DNA from: Pipra filicauda
Lineage: Eukaryota > Chordata > Aves > Passeriformes > Pipridae
DNA length: 64,000 nucleotides
Direction of reading: 5' to 3'
NCBI RefSeq assembly: GCF_003945595.2
Contig: NW_024104998.1
Span: 3,963,790-4,027,789, forward strand
A program made the position numbers and the translations under genes. A model generated the notes under the pieces. The model was given only the letters and a program-made list of their open reading frames with translations, did not search any database and was not told the DNA's origin. Shown piece after piece: positions 12,780 to 24,262 of the stretch (position 1 is the stretch's first letter; the number at the start of each line of letters is the position of its first letter).

Positions 12780-12857
12780 ATCAACGTGCTTGCAACAAAC
12801 GTGGGTAGAGCCCTTCACAAATCTTTGTTTGCAAAGCCTAGCCGTGATGATGATGAC
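12780..12857 (+). mobile_element. 3' end of a zinc-finger LINE (same family as 55.8-56.3 kb)
   Basis: This 78-bp piece aligns by eye to the end of the LINE copy at 56262-56335. Shared blocks are 'aacaaacgtgg', a TAG in the same place, 'aaatctt' and 'aagcctagcc', giving roughly 80 percent identity. It covers the last few codons, the stop and the very short 3' UTR. It ends in a GAT-repeat-like tail (gtgatgatgatgac), as seen in LINEs that end in short tandem repeats. The sequence upstream does not visibly match the coding region, so this is a severely 5'-truncated or diverged insertion. Confidence 0.6.
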
Positions 12858-14530
12858 TATCCACTAGTATCTCTTAACAAAGGGAAGGATAAAAACCTAG
12901 TCCAGACATCTGAGACCAGCGGTCTTGCTCATTGTTCTCCCACTGCATCTTCACCTTACCCCACACAGGGACAATTTTTGGAGCTGAGGTTCAAACATAA
13001 ATCAAGCTAAATAGAGCAAGCCCTTTGCAATACTCCTACTTCCATTACAGATGCTTTCCAGTTTGGTTTCTGTGGACTAGAAGTGCATGGTAATCAAGAG
13101 ACCTTTTCTTCTTACATGTGCAGAGCTTGGGAGGGCAGAAGGAGGCAGGCAGGAACCTTGGTGTGATGAGAGAGTCTGGGCACTCAGGCTGAGCTATATT
13201 GTATTGTCAAACAAAAAACTTCCATCCATATAATGAACCTGATGTCCACCCCCTGAACTATGCCTGCATCTACCATCACAACCCAAGTAAGAGACCTGTA
13301 GCACATCCCTTTCATTGATGCAGTCATTTTGCGCTATGCCTAACTGATTTAGAAGTACTTAAGGAAGTCTTAAATGTATCTGTACCAATAAAAATCCAGG
13401 ATTTTGGGAAATTGTGGGAAAAAGATGTTCAAGGAAGGCAATTCCTGCATATTTATTTGACAATCTTCATGAGTTAAAATGAGCTTACCCCAAGTAGTTT
13501 ACCTCTAGCTGATGTGTTCACCTATTGCTTGTGCTGGTCCCAGTGATGCTTATGTGATATACAGTTAAGATGCAATAGAAGTGCAGAGGTACTCTACCAA
13601 AAATTTTTCTGAAATTAAGGTTTTTTTCTTTTTTCTTTGTTGTTGTTGTTGTTGTTGTTGTTTGTTGTTTGTGGTGGTGTTGGTGGTGGTTTGGTTTGGT
13701 ATTTCTTAAGGAACATTTGTATGGAGTAAAAATTCAAGAAGCCTGGTATCCTCTGTAATTTGGACTTCAAAGTTCACACTTTAGGGAGATTTGAAGCCAG
13801 GAAGTTGAGAGGCAAGTTTAATCACATGTTCTTTGATACTTTAGGTTGATCTGTGCTGTCACTTGGGATTTATAAATTAATTACCCTCAAAGTCCTGTTT
13901 TCTTGAGCAGCTTTATATGAAATGCAAAAATAATCAATGTTCATATAAGATTATTTCATCAGAACTGGAGAGGCTGGAAGTTGTTTTATGAAATATCAGG
14001 TATTGTTCTTTTTCTCATCACCTGTTATTTCTTTTAGCATTTTTTTCATTCTTTCTCTTACTTCAGGGCAACATGCTCTGCTGCTATTTTACTTTCACCC
14101 TCCTTCTCAGAGGGGAATCATGCAATTTACCTGGTTCTTCTCACCAACTACTTTCTGAAGTATTTCTATTTTTCCTCGTGTACACGTTCCTTCCTCTATT
14201 TTGCCATTTGCTTTTCTATAGCTGTATTACCTTCAGCCCAGGCTTTCAACAGGACTATCTTCCTCTGGCTGAAATATCTGTCAAGGATTAATGTGGAGGA
14301 AGAGACCTAAATGAGATTGGGGGTGTTCAAAAACAGTTAGTGCAGATCAGATCAGCGACAGTAACTAATTCCACTTAGTGCAGAAGGCAATTGAAGGAGG
14401 ATTAGGCTAAACCACACCTCAGTGTTTTTGCTGAATGTGAGAAGCATAGGCAAGTATGGCTTCTGCTGCCTGATTGCGGAATAAAAGCTGCTATACTGGG
14501 ATTGTGTGCTCAAACTTTTAAAGAGCTCCC
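12858..14530. other. No gene recognised; microsatellite at 13.64 kb
   Basis: Unique-looking DNA apart from the GTT array and an adjoining T-rich tract. Confidence 0.55.
13637..13700. repeat. GTT/GGT microsatellite
   Basis: A TTG repeat of roughly ten units grades into GGT and GGTTT units. It follows a T-rich tract from about 13620. Confidence 0.9.
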
Positions 14531-14716
14531 TTGATTACCTTGAAACTCTTGAGTAATGGCTTAATTACTGTGCCAGAAAAGCCTTCTGAAGAGAAACCTG
14601 ATAATAGAGACTTCTATTATCTAGTAGAACAAGAACTGATGATGGGAAGGTTTCCTACTACGCTTTTATCTGATTATTTGGAGTATGGTAGAATTGTCAA
14701 TAGTGATCCAGAATAA
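14531..14716 (+). other. Possible relic coding fragment (61 codons), unassigned
   Basis: A TTG-initiated frame translates to a sequence with protein-like composition: acidic and aromatic segments such as EKPSEEKPDNRDFYYLVEQE and LLSDYLEYGRIVNSDPE, then TAA. That composition is unlike the Phe/Leu/Ile/Cys-rich chance frames elsewhere in the window. No family is recognised and there is no ATG start. It could be an old pseudogene or retroelement remnant, or chance. Confidence 0.25.
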
Positions 14717-17700
14717 GTAGAAGCATTTGCTGAACATTTCTAGTTGTTATTTGATGCAGTATAGACCAGTAACTCCTCTCTTTCTCTGATGATAACGCTA
14801 AACAAACATTATTTTAACCCAAAACAATAAATGTCAGATATTTTTAAAAAGTAAATACAAAAGAATTGCATTTAGGAGCTTTAAAAACACTGAAGAAATC
14901 TCTAAGTAATTTTTGTTGACTTGAAATGGTTTTTAGAAATTTGGAAGATTAAATTGTTTTGAAATTTAAAACAAATAAATTGAACAACACAGTCTGTTCC
15001 AGGCTTGTCAATCTGACACTGATCTGAATCACATAAACAGAATGTTCGCCTGATAATAAAAAACTGAAAGAATAGAACAAATAACACAAACATCCAGAAA
15101 ACAGGCATTTTGTAAGTTTAATAGATACAAATAAAACTGATGGAATATCCCTAGAACTTTGTAAGGCATTTTGATAGGTACAAAATGATGTCTTGATCAG
15201 TAGAACAAGATTGAAGACATAAAGGCAGAAGGAAATAACATAAACACACTTGCACAACAGAGAACTTGAGCTGCAGATGTATCCTGAAATGAACCTACAG
15301 GTGATGACTGATACTCAACTAGAATAAAAGGATTAATGCAGCCTTCCAGTGTTTAAACAATGAAGTACATTGTTGGAACTTCTGTATTCCTGTATTTATT
15401 ACTGTGGTAACTGCTGCTGAAAAGCACCACCAGTTCAAGAAAGATTTTGATAATGTAGGAAAGCACTGGAGAAGAATATAGGAATAAATAAGGATATAGA
15501 AAGCATATTTTAGGGAAATATGTAAGTATTTGATTCAGTAGACAAGTACGTCTTCAGTTTAGTTTTCACATCAAAATCTGATGGGATGGCTTATATACTT
15601 CACCTTAAGAGGAAAGACAATAATGATCGATAGGGGTGAACTAGTTGGAAGCTTTGGTGAATTTTCTATTACCAGAGTATTTCCTTTCCAAGGCTGGAAG
15701 TTCTCAGTAATAGTGTACTCTCTGATGATTTTCTGCCTATAAAAGCTGTGGTCCCAGCCATATTAAGCTAAGAAGAACAAGTCCTCTGAGTGACTTCTGA
15801 GATGTAGGAATACTCCTTCTCTTACCACAAATGCAACCTGGTTCAGCTCATGGTAACAGTGGTCTCCAACACAACTCCTGTGTCTTCATTTCTTTCACAT
15901 GGACTCTATTTAAAAAGAGCGAAGCCTTGTGAAGCCATGCTGGCAGGGATACTTCCTAGTACTCCTGTACACATGCCTGGATTTTCCTAGATAGTCATTA
16001 CTGCAAATCTGCATACAATTGCTTAGTCTAAAACCTACTGCAGGCAACGAATGAGTTTTCATTTCTGACCTCTGTGAAATCAGATGGCCATGATCACAAG
16101 AAAAATACATGCAAGTGTATTAATGGAATAAATTCCAAACTCTTTAACAATTCTAATGTATTTACACTGATACTTTTCAAGATTACTGAAGGATTTCTTT
16201 AGTTTGTTTTTTTTTAGTAAAATCAGATGAATATACTTCTGCGTTTTCAGCTTTCTTTATAAGTCTTAAATTGTATTGTTCTTAATGTAGATGAGTGAAA
16301 TAAGTGAGTGTAAATTTCTACGCGCATGCTACCAAACCACATTTGAAAGCATGACCTCAAAGCTCTTGGTGAGATAAAACAGCATCACAATTTGTTATCA
16401 AGAATATGTATACCTGTTACGTTAGAAAGTTCAAGAAAAAAAGTAGGGAAGGATAACAGTGTTTGGTATTTGTTTTTTTTCAAGTTCAATTTTTAAATTC
16501 TTATTCTGTTTTGAAGAGAGGGCTGGAAAAACTTCATCTTGGTAAAAGATAAACAATGATGTTACTTCAAGTGCCCTGTGTTTTTATACCTAGACAGGTA
16601 TATAACCTAATCTTACCTTTGAATTAATGTGCAGAATTTTCTTATTAGTTCTAGCCCCTTTCAAAGGCTTTATGGCCATACCAGTTTTTAGATTCAAAGT
16701 GCCAATATGCTAAAGAGTTACAGTCACATCTTCATTGATAGTGCTAAGAAGGATATGTGTGAGCATCTCAAACATGGCCCATGCTTGGACTAATCACATG
16801 AATATTGCAGGTACACATTATTCTGCTCAGGGAAACAGAAAATGTAATTGCTAATTGTTCATAAAAGGTTTATTTAACTGGAATTTCCATTTTTTTAAAT
16901 GACACTTCCAGACAGGGAATGTCTAAGCTCTCATTAAAGTACATTTTATTAATAATTAGTTAGTACGTTTTAATTAATTTGTCAAAGACAATTTCTTTCC
17001 CTTCACGCTATTCTTTTTGTATAACAGCTTGTCTACATACACTTGTTTTTCGAACAGTGGGCTTTAAGAGATAGGTAAAGAATAATAATAATAAAATTTT
17101 AATAATAAAAAAGTCCAGAGTATAGTCACTAAGGTGCCTTGTTAATGCCACGCTGAGTGGAGAAAGTCTAGCACAAAGAAATCCATTACCTTTATTTTAG
17201 ACTCTGTGTGGCCTCAAACTAAATGCCTGAAACAAGGCCATACTTCTAATAGATACATTCCTGCTGCAACAAGCACTTGTGCGGTAAACATAAATGAGGG
17301 AAAATGAGACCTCATTCCAAACCATTTTACACCACAACATAATATGTAAAGGCAAGGAGAGGCAAGGAGACTTATTCCATTGAGAAGTACTACAAATCAG
17401 TTTCAGAGCAAAGTCCAAGCTTCCCTGGCCACAAGAGATCTTCATGCTCTTAACTCATTCCTGTGAATCAACAATTTTTATAATGGCAGAAAACGACCCT
17501 GAATTCCTAACATCCGTTTTGAATAACCTGCTTTTCAACTACAGATGGATGGATTAATTATTAATCCAGAAATTATTTTTGTTCCTTTTATTTGTGGTGC
17601 AGGTAATGTCATCTGCTGGATGGCCAACCAGCTACTTGATACAGCAAAGTAATGCATGGGCCAGTTGCTCCCAGTTAGAAAAGAGTATGAGGTTGTCAGC

Positions 17701-18449
17701 TTGCTCAACCAGTGAACTGGGATGATGAAGAAGCGGGATCAGGCAGGGCTGGAGTAGTGTGGTAAACAGTGGCTTGCTCACAGGCAAAAAGCAAAAAGAG
17801 ATGGAAAGGGATACTCCAAGAGTGGGAGCTCTGACATATGCCTTTGTCTTGAAGGTATTTGGTTTGTATACATTGTCTATATAGAGAGCAAAGACATGGA
17901 TATCCCGTGAGGATTACCAGAGATTTGCCAAGATTGGGATTTCCATGAAAAGCTGCACCTAATGCAGGATAAAGACTCTTTACCCCAAGACAGGAGAGAT
18001 GGTGATCTTTCCAAGGGATTACTAAGAACAATTCCTAGTTTTTAAGGGACAAAGTTGGGCTGAAAACTACAGGATTTGGTTAGAATAACAGGGAATGAGA
18101 TAAGCCCTGTGGAAATTGCTTTTAAATTACCATTTAGTGTAATGCAAGATAGGCTTTGTCTCCCCTTTTCTCCTTTCCCACTTTTTTTTTTGGACACTTG
18201 ATAATTACTTAAGTGAGGCAATACAAAATACCAATTTGTGTTTTTTAGTCTGCCAACATAATAAATGTTCAGAGTTTTATTTTTAATCTTTAACAATAGA
18301 AAAACAGATGGCATGAGTAATTCTGTAGTGTCCTGTGCACTATCAGTATTCTCAAAACGCTGTGGACACTCATGGTATTAACACAATCTCACAGGGAGCG
18401 GAAGGGGAATATGGCAGCTGGGGTAGTATTTTTGTTACAGTGTAGTGGC
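14717..18449. other. No gene recognised; AT-rich DNA
   Basis: Open frames up to 108 codons (minus strand, 17705-18031) have no recognisable features. A direct repeat of aggcaaggag occurs at about 17350-17370. Confidence 0.55.
17070..17112. repeat. AAT-rich simple repeat
   Basis: Two short AAT arrays (aataataataataaaa and ttaataataaaaaa) lie within an AT-rich stretch. Confidence 0.7.
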
Positions 18450-18935
18450 CATTTGTGCAGGCACAGAAACAAATAGAGGAAGACTCATTGAATTGTGTAG
18501 GTGGGAAGAGACCCCTGAGGCCACCTTCTCCATCCTCCTGCTCAAAGCAGGGCCTGTTAGATCTGGTTGTTCAGGGCCACATACAACCAAGTCTTGAGTA
18601 CCTTCAGGGATGGAGATCTCACAGACTGACTGCATCACCTTCTCTAGTGCCTGGCTACCTTCACAGTGACATTTTTTAGTGAGTAGTGGGAATTTTCATT
18701 AATATGAATTCCTCTCTCTGTTCCATCTCATCCTATCACTGTGCCACTCCAATAAGAGTCTGGCTCCATTGTTTCTATGTAACTGCAGACAGTAATAATA
18801 TCTCTCCTTAACCTTCTCTCCTTTAGGGTGAACAAACACATTTCTCTCACCCTCTTCCTGTATGTCATGTACTTCAGTCATCCCCCAAACATCTTAGTGG
18901 ACCTCCATGACACCTCAGGCATCCTCCAAAGCCGA
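18450..18935 (-). mobile_element. CR1 LINE 3' fragment
   Basis: Read on the plus strand, this is the reverse complement of an avian CR1 3' end. It opens near 'gtgggaagagacccctgaggccacc' and continues through 'ctgctcaaagcagggcc', 'cttcagggatggagatctcacag' and 'cctatcactgtgcc', ending near 'tagtggacctccatgacacc'. Indels and substitutions are frequent, so it is old. Small open frames in both directions here are CR1 sequence. Confidence 0.8.
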
Positions 18936-21900
18936 AATTTTCGGTGTTCACTTTGCTTCATAGAACATGTTTTTCCCTTGCCCAGCTGATCCAGTCCCTG
19001 ATCACATCCACACAGTCAGACAGCAACAAGGACTGAACCCTGATAAAGAGGACCTGCATGTTTTTCTCTCACAGACATTTTGGGTCACCTTTTGGGAGCC
19101 TGTGACACCTAGAGGCCTGATGCTTTATCAGGTCCATAAGGAAAATGTGAGAGATGTAGCACAGACAGGAAAAATTTGCTTGATTTAAGTCTATCCTGCT
19201 TCCCAGGAAGTGTTTATACAGTCTTCTGTAACTCATCTGCCTTGTTTTTTGGTGTTTTTTGGGGAGGTTTTGTTTTTTTGGGTTTTTTTCTGGTTTTCAA
19301 CCTCTTTCTAGACCTGATTATTCCTAATACTCTTCAATGGTTTGCTTTTGTTTAAAGTTGAATAAGGCTCAAAAGCCTAAAGATAGTAGTTGGCTCTTTT
19401 TTGACATGAACAAAACAGTGACAATTCTTGACATGTCATGACTCGATTTGCAAGTCAGTTCAGCTACTGTGATTAGATATAGCTCCTTATTGCATGCAAA
19501 TAAGTCAATGCTCTGTGTTTTTGCAGAAGACAACATTAGTTCAATCTAATGGAAGATCATCTAATGCATTTAAAAGTGTTAGCTGTCTTTCTCAGTGCAA
19601 CTTGAATGCAGGGGCCTGTGGGCTTACAAATACAAAGAGTCATTATTGTAATAGCCAACATGAACTGGAATTACAGCCTGACCAAGGCTTATTTCTTTCT
19701 ATGCACAACTCATTTATTAATTGTTTTCCATATAAATGTGATGTGAACTTAGTCTTCATCAACCACAGGCTGTATTTCTTACTCCTTTCCTTAGAAAGTG
19801 CAAAACATGTTCTAAGTTTGTAAATTTAAGTATAAATTTATTTCCGTTCAGGGGTAAAATTATTAACTTAAGAGGAAACAGGACTTATACCTTGGGTCTT
19901 GTTTTTGTTTTCTTGCCTGTCACAGAGCAACTATAATTTGTTTTTATGTAAGTGCTGTCTTATGTATCAGTAATCTTAAATGATCAGGCTCGCTGGGGTT
20001 TTGTTCAAAATATTTAAGGGTAGAAGTACATATGCAGCATATTTCCTACTCCAATGATTTCCATTTAAAAAGTCACACTGCCTGTAAAGCCACATCAATT
20101 TTCATTCAAAATTCACTTTAGTAAAGGTATATAGTTTGAATTCTTTTAACTCATGAGCACAATTCGTCCTTGTACTCTTACGTGATATTTCTGTCTCTCA
20201 TTTCCTGTGTTTTTATTCCATAATAGCTTTTGTTTTCTCTCTTGCTTCCCCCTAGCAATTTATTTCATTTAGCCTTAAGTGCATCCAAATATCTGATCAC
20301 AAAACTCAAATAGCAGCTCTGACAATTAGAGGGAAACAACTTTGATGTGCCTGATTACAGATGAAACAAAAAAGATTTAGGTACTTGCAAGAAAGAGTAT
20401 AAAGCAGAAAGTCAAACTGCCAAGAAAACAATCTTTTGATTGTGAACTCATGACAAATTTAAAGGCTTGAAGAATTCACATCTTATGAAGGCAATATGAA
20501 ATAAAATAAATAAATATAATGAAATGGAGCAAGATTTATAGGCAAGAGAAAATATTGAAAGTAATTGGTTTTTAGTTCAGGAGAGTTCTTCCTAAAGGAT
20601 GTTTACATAGCGCTGATGTATAATACTAAACAGTAAAATTGTCAGTGGCAATGAACATCTGGCAATCCATACTTCAGTATATGTCAAAACAAATTAGCTG
20701 GAAGGTAAGATTTGGAAAGCAAAATATTAGATTGTTAACAAAATTGAACAACAAATCAATGGGTAATGATGAAAATATTTAATTTTTTTTTCTTTTCTAT
20801 GTAATACTTTGATAATGTTTCAAAGTAAGTAAATTAAAAGTATATATATTGAATATTTTATAAAAGTAACATAGTCTTGCAACAATTTCTTGTCATCTTA
20901 TCATCAATGTACTACATGCAGGCCCTAATCCCAAAGCCATTTGAGCCTGTCTCTATGGATTTTAATGATAATAGAACTCCTAAATTCCTTTGAGTAGGCA
21001 TTCCTAATCTGGGTCACATGTTACCAGTAGGGTGGGAAGCTTGTTCTGTTTCCTAATCCTTCTAACACAGGTAATATAACGTTAATAAAACACAAGAATT
21101 GCTGTCCAAATGCCCTTGTCGAGTCTGTGTTCCTTTTTCACTAAAGCTAATATAGGGTGAATTCCAGAAATGAAACCAAGGTTTAAAGTTTAGATGTGAA
21201 ATAACATGTAAATTGATAGAGAAAGTGGGGACTATTTAATTCATAGAAGAAAGGGTAGCAGGACAAAAAGGTCCTCCAGAGTCATGTTTACAAAGGCAGG
21301 ATACTTCATGACCACAGATTTTTTACCTACTCCTAGCACAACACATCGAAACTCACTGGAAAAGCACATTGTATTTAGTGCATTGACACATCTTGACCAG
21401 AGTTAGAAATATTATTCTCCTTCATTTGTAACAGTAAATAAATTGTCCACATGTTCATTTAATGCCAAGCAGAATTCATCTGATCTTGATAATTAAACAG
21501 TTCTGGACACAGTTTTTGGCCATGAGATTTCCCAGATGCCATAAGCCCAGGCCATGTACTGTGGCTGAATGCTTGGCAAATGCAGGGCCACAGAAATCAA
21601 ATGGGTGGAAAGGCTCCTTTTGGTCCAGTCGCAGCTGCTGATTTGACAGATGGAAATACATTGTTTTTAGAGGGACCCTGTGACATGACATATTCCTTTC
21701 TGACAACTGCCAGAGGCAGAACTGAGTGATCTGACCCAGGCTGTCAACTTCCAGTCTTTTATTGACACCACTGGGTGAAAAATGGGACGTGAGCAAAGTA
21801 CAGGTATGCTGGAAGGGGAGATTCAAGGCAGACCTATTAGTGACATTATTTGAATTTCTGACTTTTCATATGATATTAGGTATTTAAAAATTGTAATTTT

Positions 21901-23471
21901 TATAGAATGCTTAAGAATATATTTTTCTTATTGGACACCCCAAATCTTCAGTTCCCAATCTGTCAATTTTTTATGTACTTTGTGATCACAGTGAGGATTC
22001 ACAGCTTTTGGGTAGAGACTACTTTGTTCACATTGGTATAAACTGAGAATCATTTGTTTGATGTCAGCAGAATGACAGTAAGGCAACACAGGTGACTGGA
22101 CCAAGGTCCTCTGTTTGTAGGGACTTTGTGAGTTGTTGATGGCAACCAAATACGACATACCCAGATTCCCAGAAGTATTGTTATGAACAACTGTCAAATA
22201 AGTTAAAAGCAGAATCTAGAAGCTGACATTAACTAGTTGTCTCCATCCATGTTATATTGCACAGGGGATAAATATTTTAATGAAAGAAAAATACCTTTAA
22301 AAATGTGAATCCCTTTCTGCAGTCAAAGAAAATTCATATTGCCCATCATAATGAAGAACAGTGCAAATTCAAATCACTTAAGGTTTACGTGCTCTGTTTT
22401 TTATGGCTTTTATTGCAAGTGTTTCACAAACAATATTTGCTTTGCAGTGGTACATAGAAAAATGCTACAGAATTGTCTGTGACTCTCCCTTCCACCCCCT
22501 CCTCCCCCATACCCACTCACCCTACTGCTGGCCGCTGCTCCCTCAGTTCACCCATATGAACAAACTTTGTGATATTACTCGAGGGATTTGTTTAAGGGTG
22601 CAAAAGATTCTTCCAAGAGCACCCGGGGGGGGTAACAGGAGGAAAGCAGCTGACTCCACTCTGGAGCTGATAAAGAGTGCTCATCTACCTTCTCATGCTG
22701 GCTGAAATGACGGTGGAAAGTTTTGTCTATAAAGAGAAGATAGATTATCCTAAATTTCATGCACCATTTTCATCTCAGTGATTTGTGTAAAAGCCTTATT
22801 CAAGTGTTTCCTCCAGACAAAAAAACTGAAATGAACTTGTCCAAGTTATCAAGACAAAGGTTAGAAATGCAGTTATCTGTGCTATTTCTCCCGTTTCCTA
22901 TCCACCAGACTGCACCATTTCGTGTCTCTCATGAAATTTTACGGAATAAAAATACCAGTGAACCCTTCATGCAAGGCTAAAAGTCCCCTGAATGTCTACA
23001 AACAGCAAAAGGGCGGCAACATGCCACCTCACTTCCAGGCAGGGGGCTTTGGAGATCTGTATCTTCATACTAGTCCATCAGGAATAGATTCACAGCATTA
23101 GGAATAGTCCATAAAAACAGATATCTTTGTTTTTCAGGCTGTTCTGAAACTTCCAAGTGATTAGGAGAGGAGCAGTAACTAAGGGACATGGAGCTGGGCT
23201 GAGAAGGTGGGAATCCAGCAGATTGTGCAGAGGTCTCAGTAGAGAAACAATACAAGCAACTGTGCCTGAGGCTCTTCTTGCATTTTTAAGGGCACATTAC
23301 ACTAATGTTATTATAATGTCCTGAAAGTAAACCAAGCAGCTGCAAAACATTTAAGCAAGATAGTAAGGGGAAGACATCTGTCCTAATATTTTAAAGCTCT
23401 TATTAATTATCACCAATCAATTTTAGGAGTAAATAGACATAATTTTGACACCACAGTGCCTGCTCTAACTT
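18936..23471. other. No gene recognised
   Basis: A G/T-rich tract (tttttggtgttttttggggagg and neighbours) lies at 19239-19292. Frames at 19494-19823 (plus) and 21476-21826 (minus) show no known domain. A run of nine G occurs at about 22624-22632. Confidence 0.55.
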
Positions 23472-23495
23472 TTGTGTGTGTGTGCATGTGTGTAT
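23472..23495. repeat. TG microsatellite beside a CR1 fragment
   Basis: A tttgtgtgtgtgtgcatgtgtgta repeat lies directly against the CR1 3'-tail side. Confidence 0.85.
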
Positions 23496-23780
23496 AGAAT
23501 AGATTATTTCAGTTTAAAGGGACCTACAGTGATCACCTAGTCCAGCTGTCTGACTACTTCAGGGCTGGCCAAAAGTTCAAGCACATTATTAAGGGCATTG
23601 TCCTAAAGCCTCCTACACATTGACAGGTTTGAGGCATTGGCAACCTCTATAGGAAACTTGTTCCAGTGTTTGACCACCCTCTTACTTCCTAATGTCCAGA
23701 CTAAACTTTCCCAGTGGACCTTTGAACCATTGCCACATGTATATTTGTGTTCATGAAAAAGGAGTGACACAGGTTCATCC
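23495..23780 (-). mobile_element. CR1 LINE 3' fragment
   Basis: It starts with 'atagaatagattatttcagtttaaagggacc', the reverse complement of the CR1 tail. Then come 'gatcacctagtccagctg', 'acttgttccagtgtttgaccaccct' and 'ctttgaaccattgccacatg'. The match fades near 23780. A TG repeat lies immediately at its CR1 3' side. Confidence 0.75.
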
Positions 23781-24059
23781 TTCTTCCTTCTTTTTTTCCC
23801 GTGTTTTCTTTCGTTTGCTATGTTATCTCCTGCTCCCTTTAGCAAAGAATTTTCTATATTATGTACTAGAAAAAACATGGCAGACTTATTCATTGGCATA
23901 ATTTTTTTTGCTGGTTTTCTATTACCTTTCAAATCATTCCTAAAGCTTTAAATACTTTTTTAACTGCTAGTGACCAATGACAACACTGTGATAGAAAAAT
24001 CTTTCAGGTTGCATTCTCAGTAACAACAGTCAGCTCAGAACACATCACTGTATTAGTGA

Positions 24060-24262
24060 AGCTGAAATTTTGTTTGCCATGCTTGCCACTTTATTATTTA
24101 GCCACAGTGAATTTCATTTTACCTACCCAGGTGTTCATTGTTATAAAATACACCCGTAATTCCACAGTCTGCCCTGACTGACTTATCATCACAAACTTTG
24201 CAAACTCATTATTCATCCCTTTTCCAGATAGTTAAAGAAAATAGTGAAGAGTAAATAAATAT
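24060..24262 (-). mobile_element. Old CR1/L3-like LINE fragment
   Basis: The segment 'ttatttagccacagtgaatttcattttacc', then 'ccacagtctgccctgactgac', 'acaaactttgcaaactcattattcatcccttttccagat', matches the reverse complement of the RT-proximal region of reptile-type CR1 elements. Its divergence from the avian CR1 pieces nearby suggests an older subfamily. The boundaries are soft. It may be a distal part of the same insertion as 23495-23780. Confidence 0.6.

Noticed and set aside
20900..21010. Possible dispersed repeat ('ggccctaatcccaaagccatttgagcc')
   Set aside because: The resemblance to common amniote repeats is too weak to support by eye.
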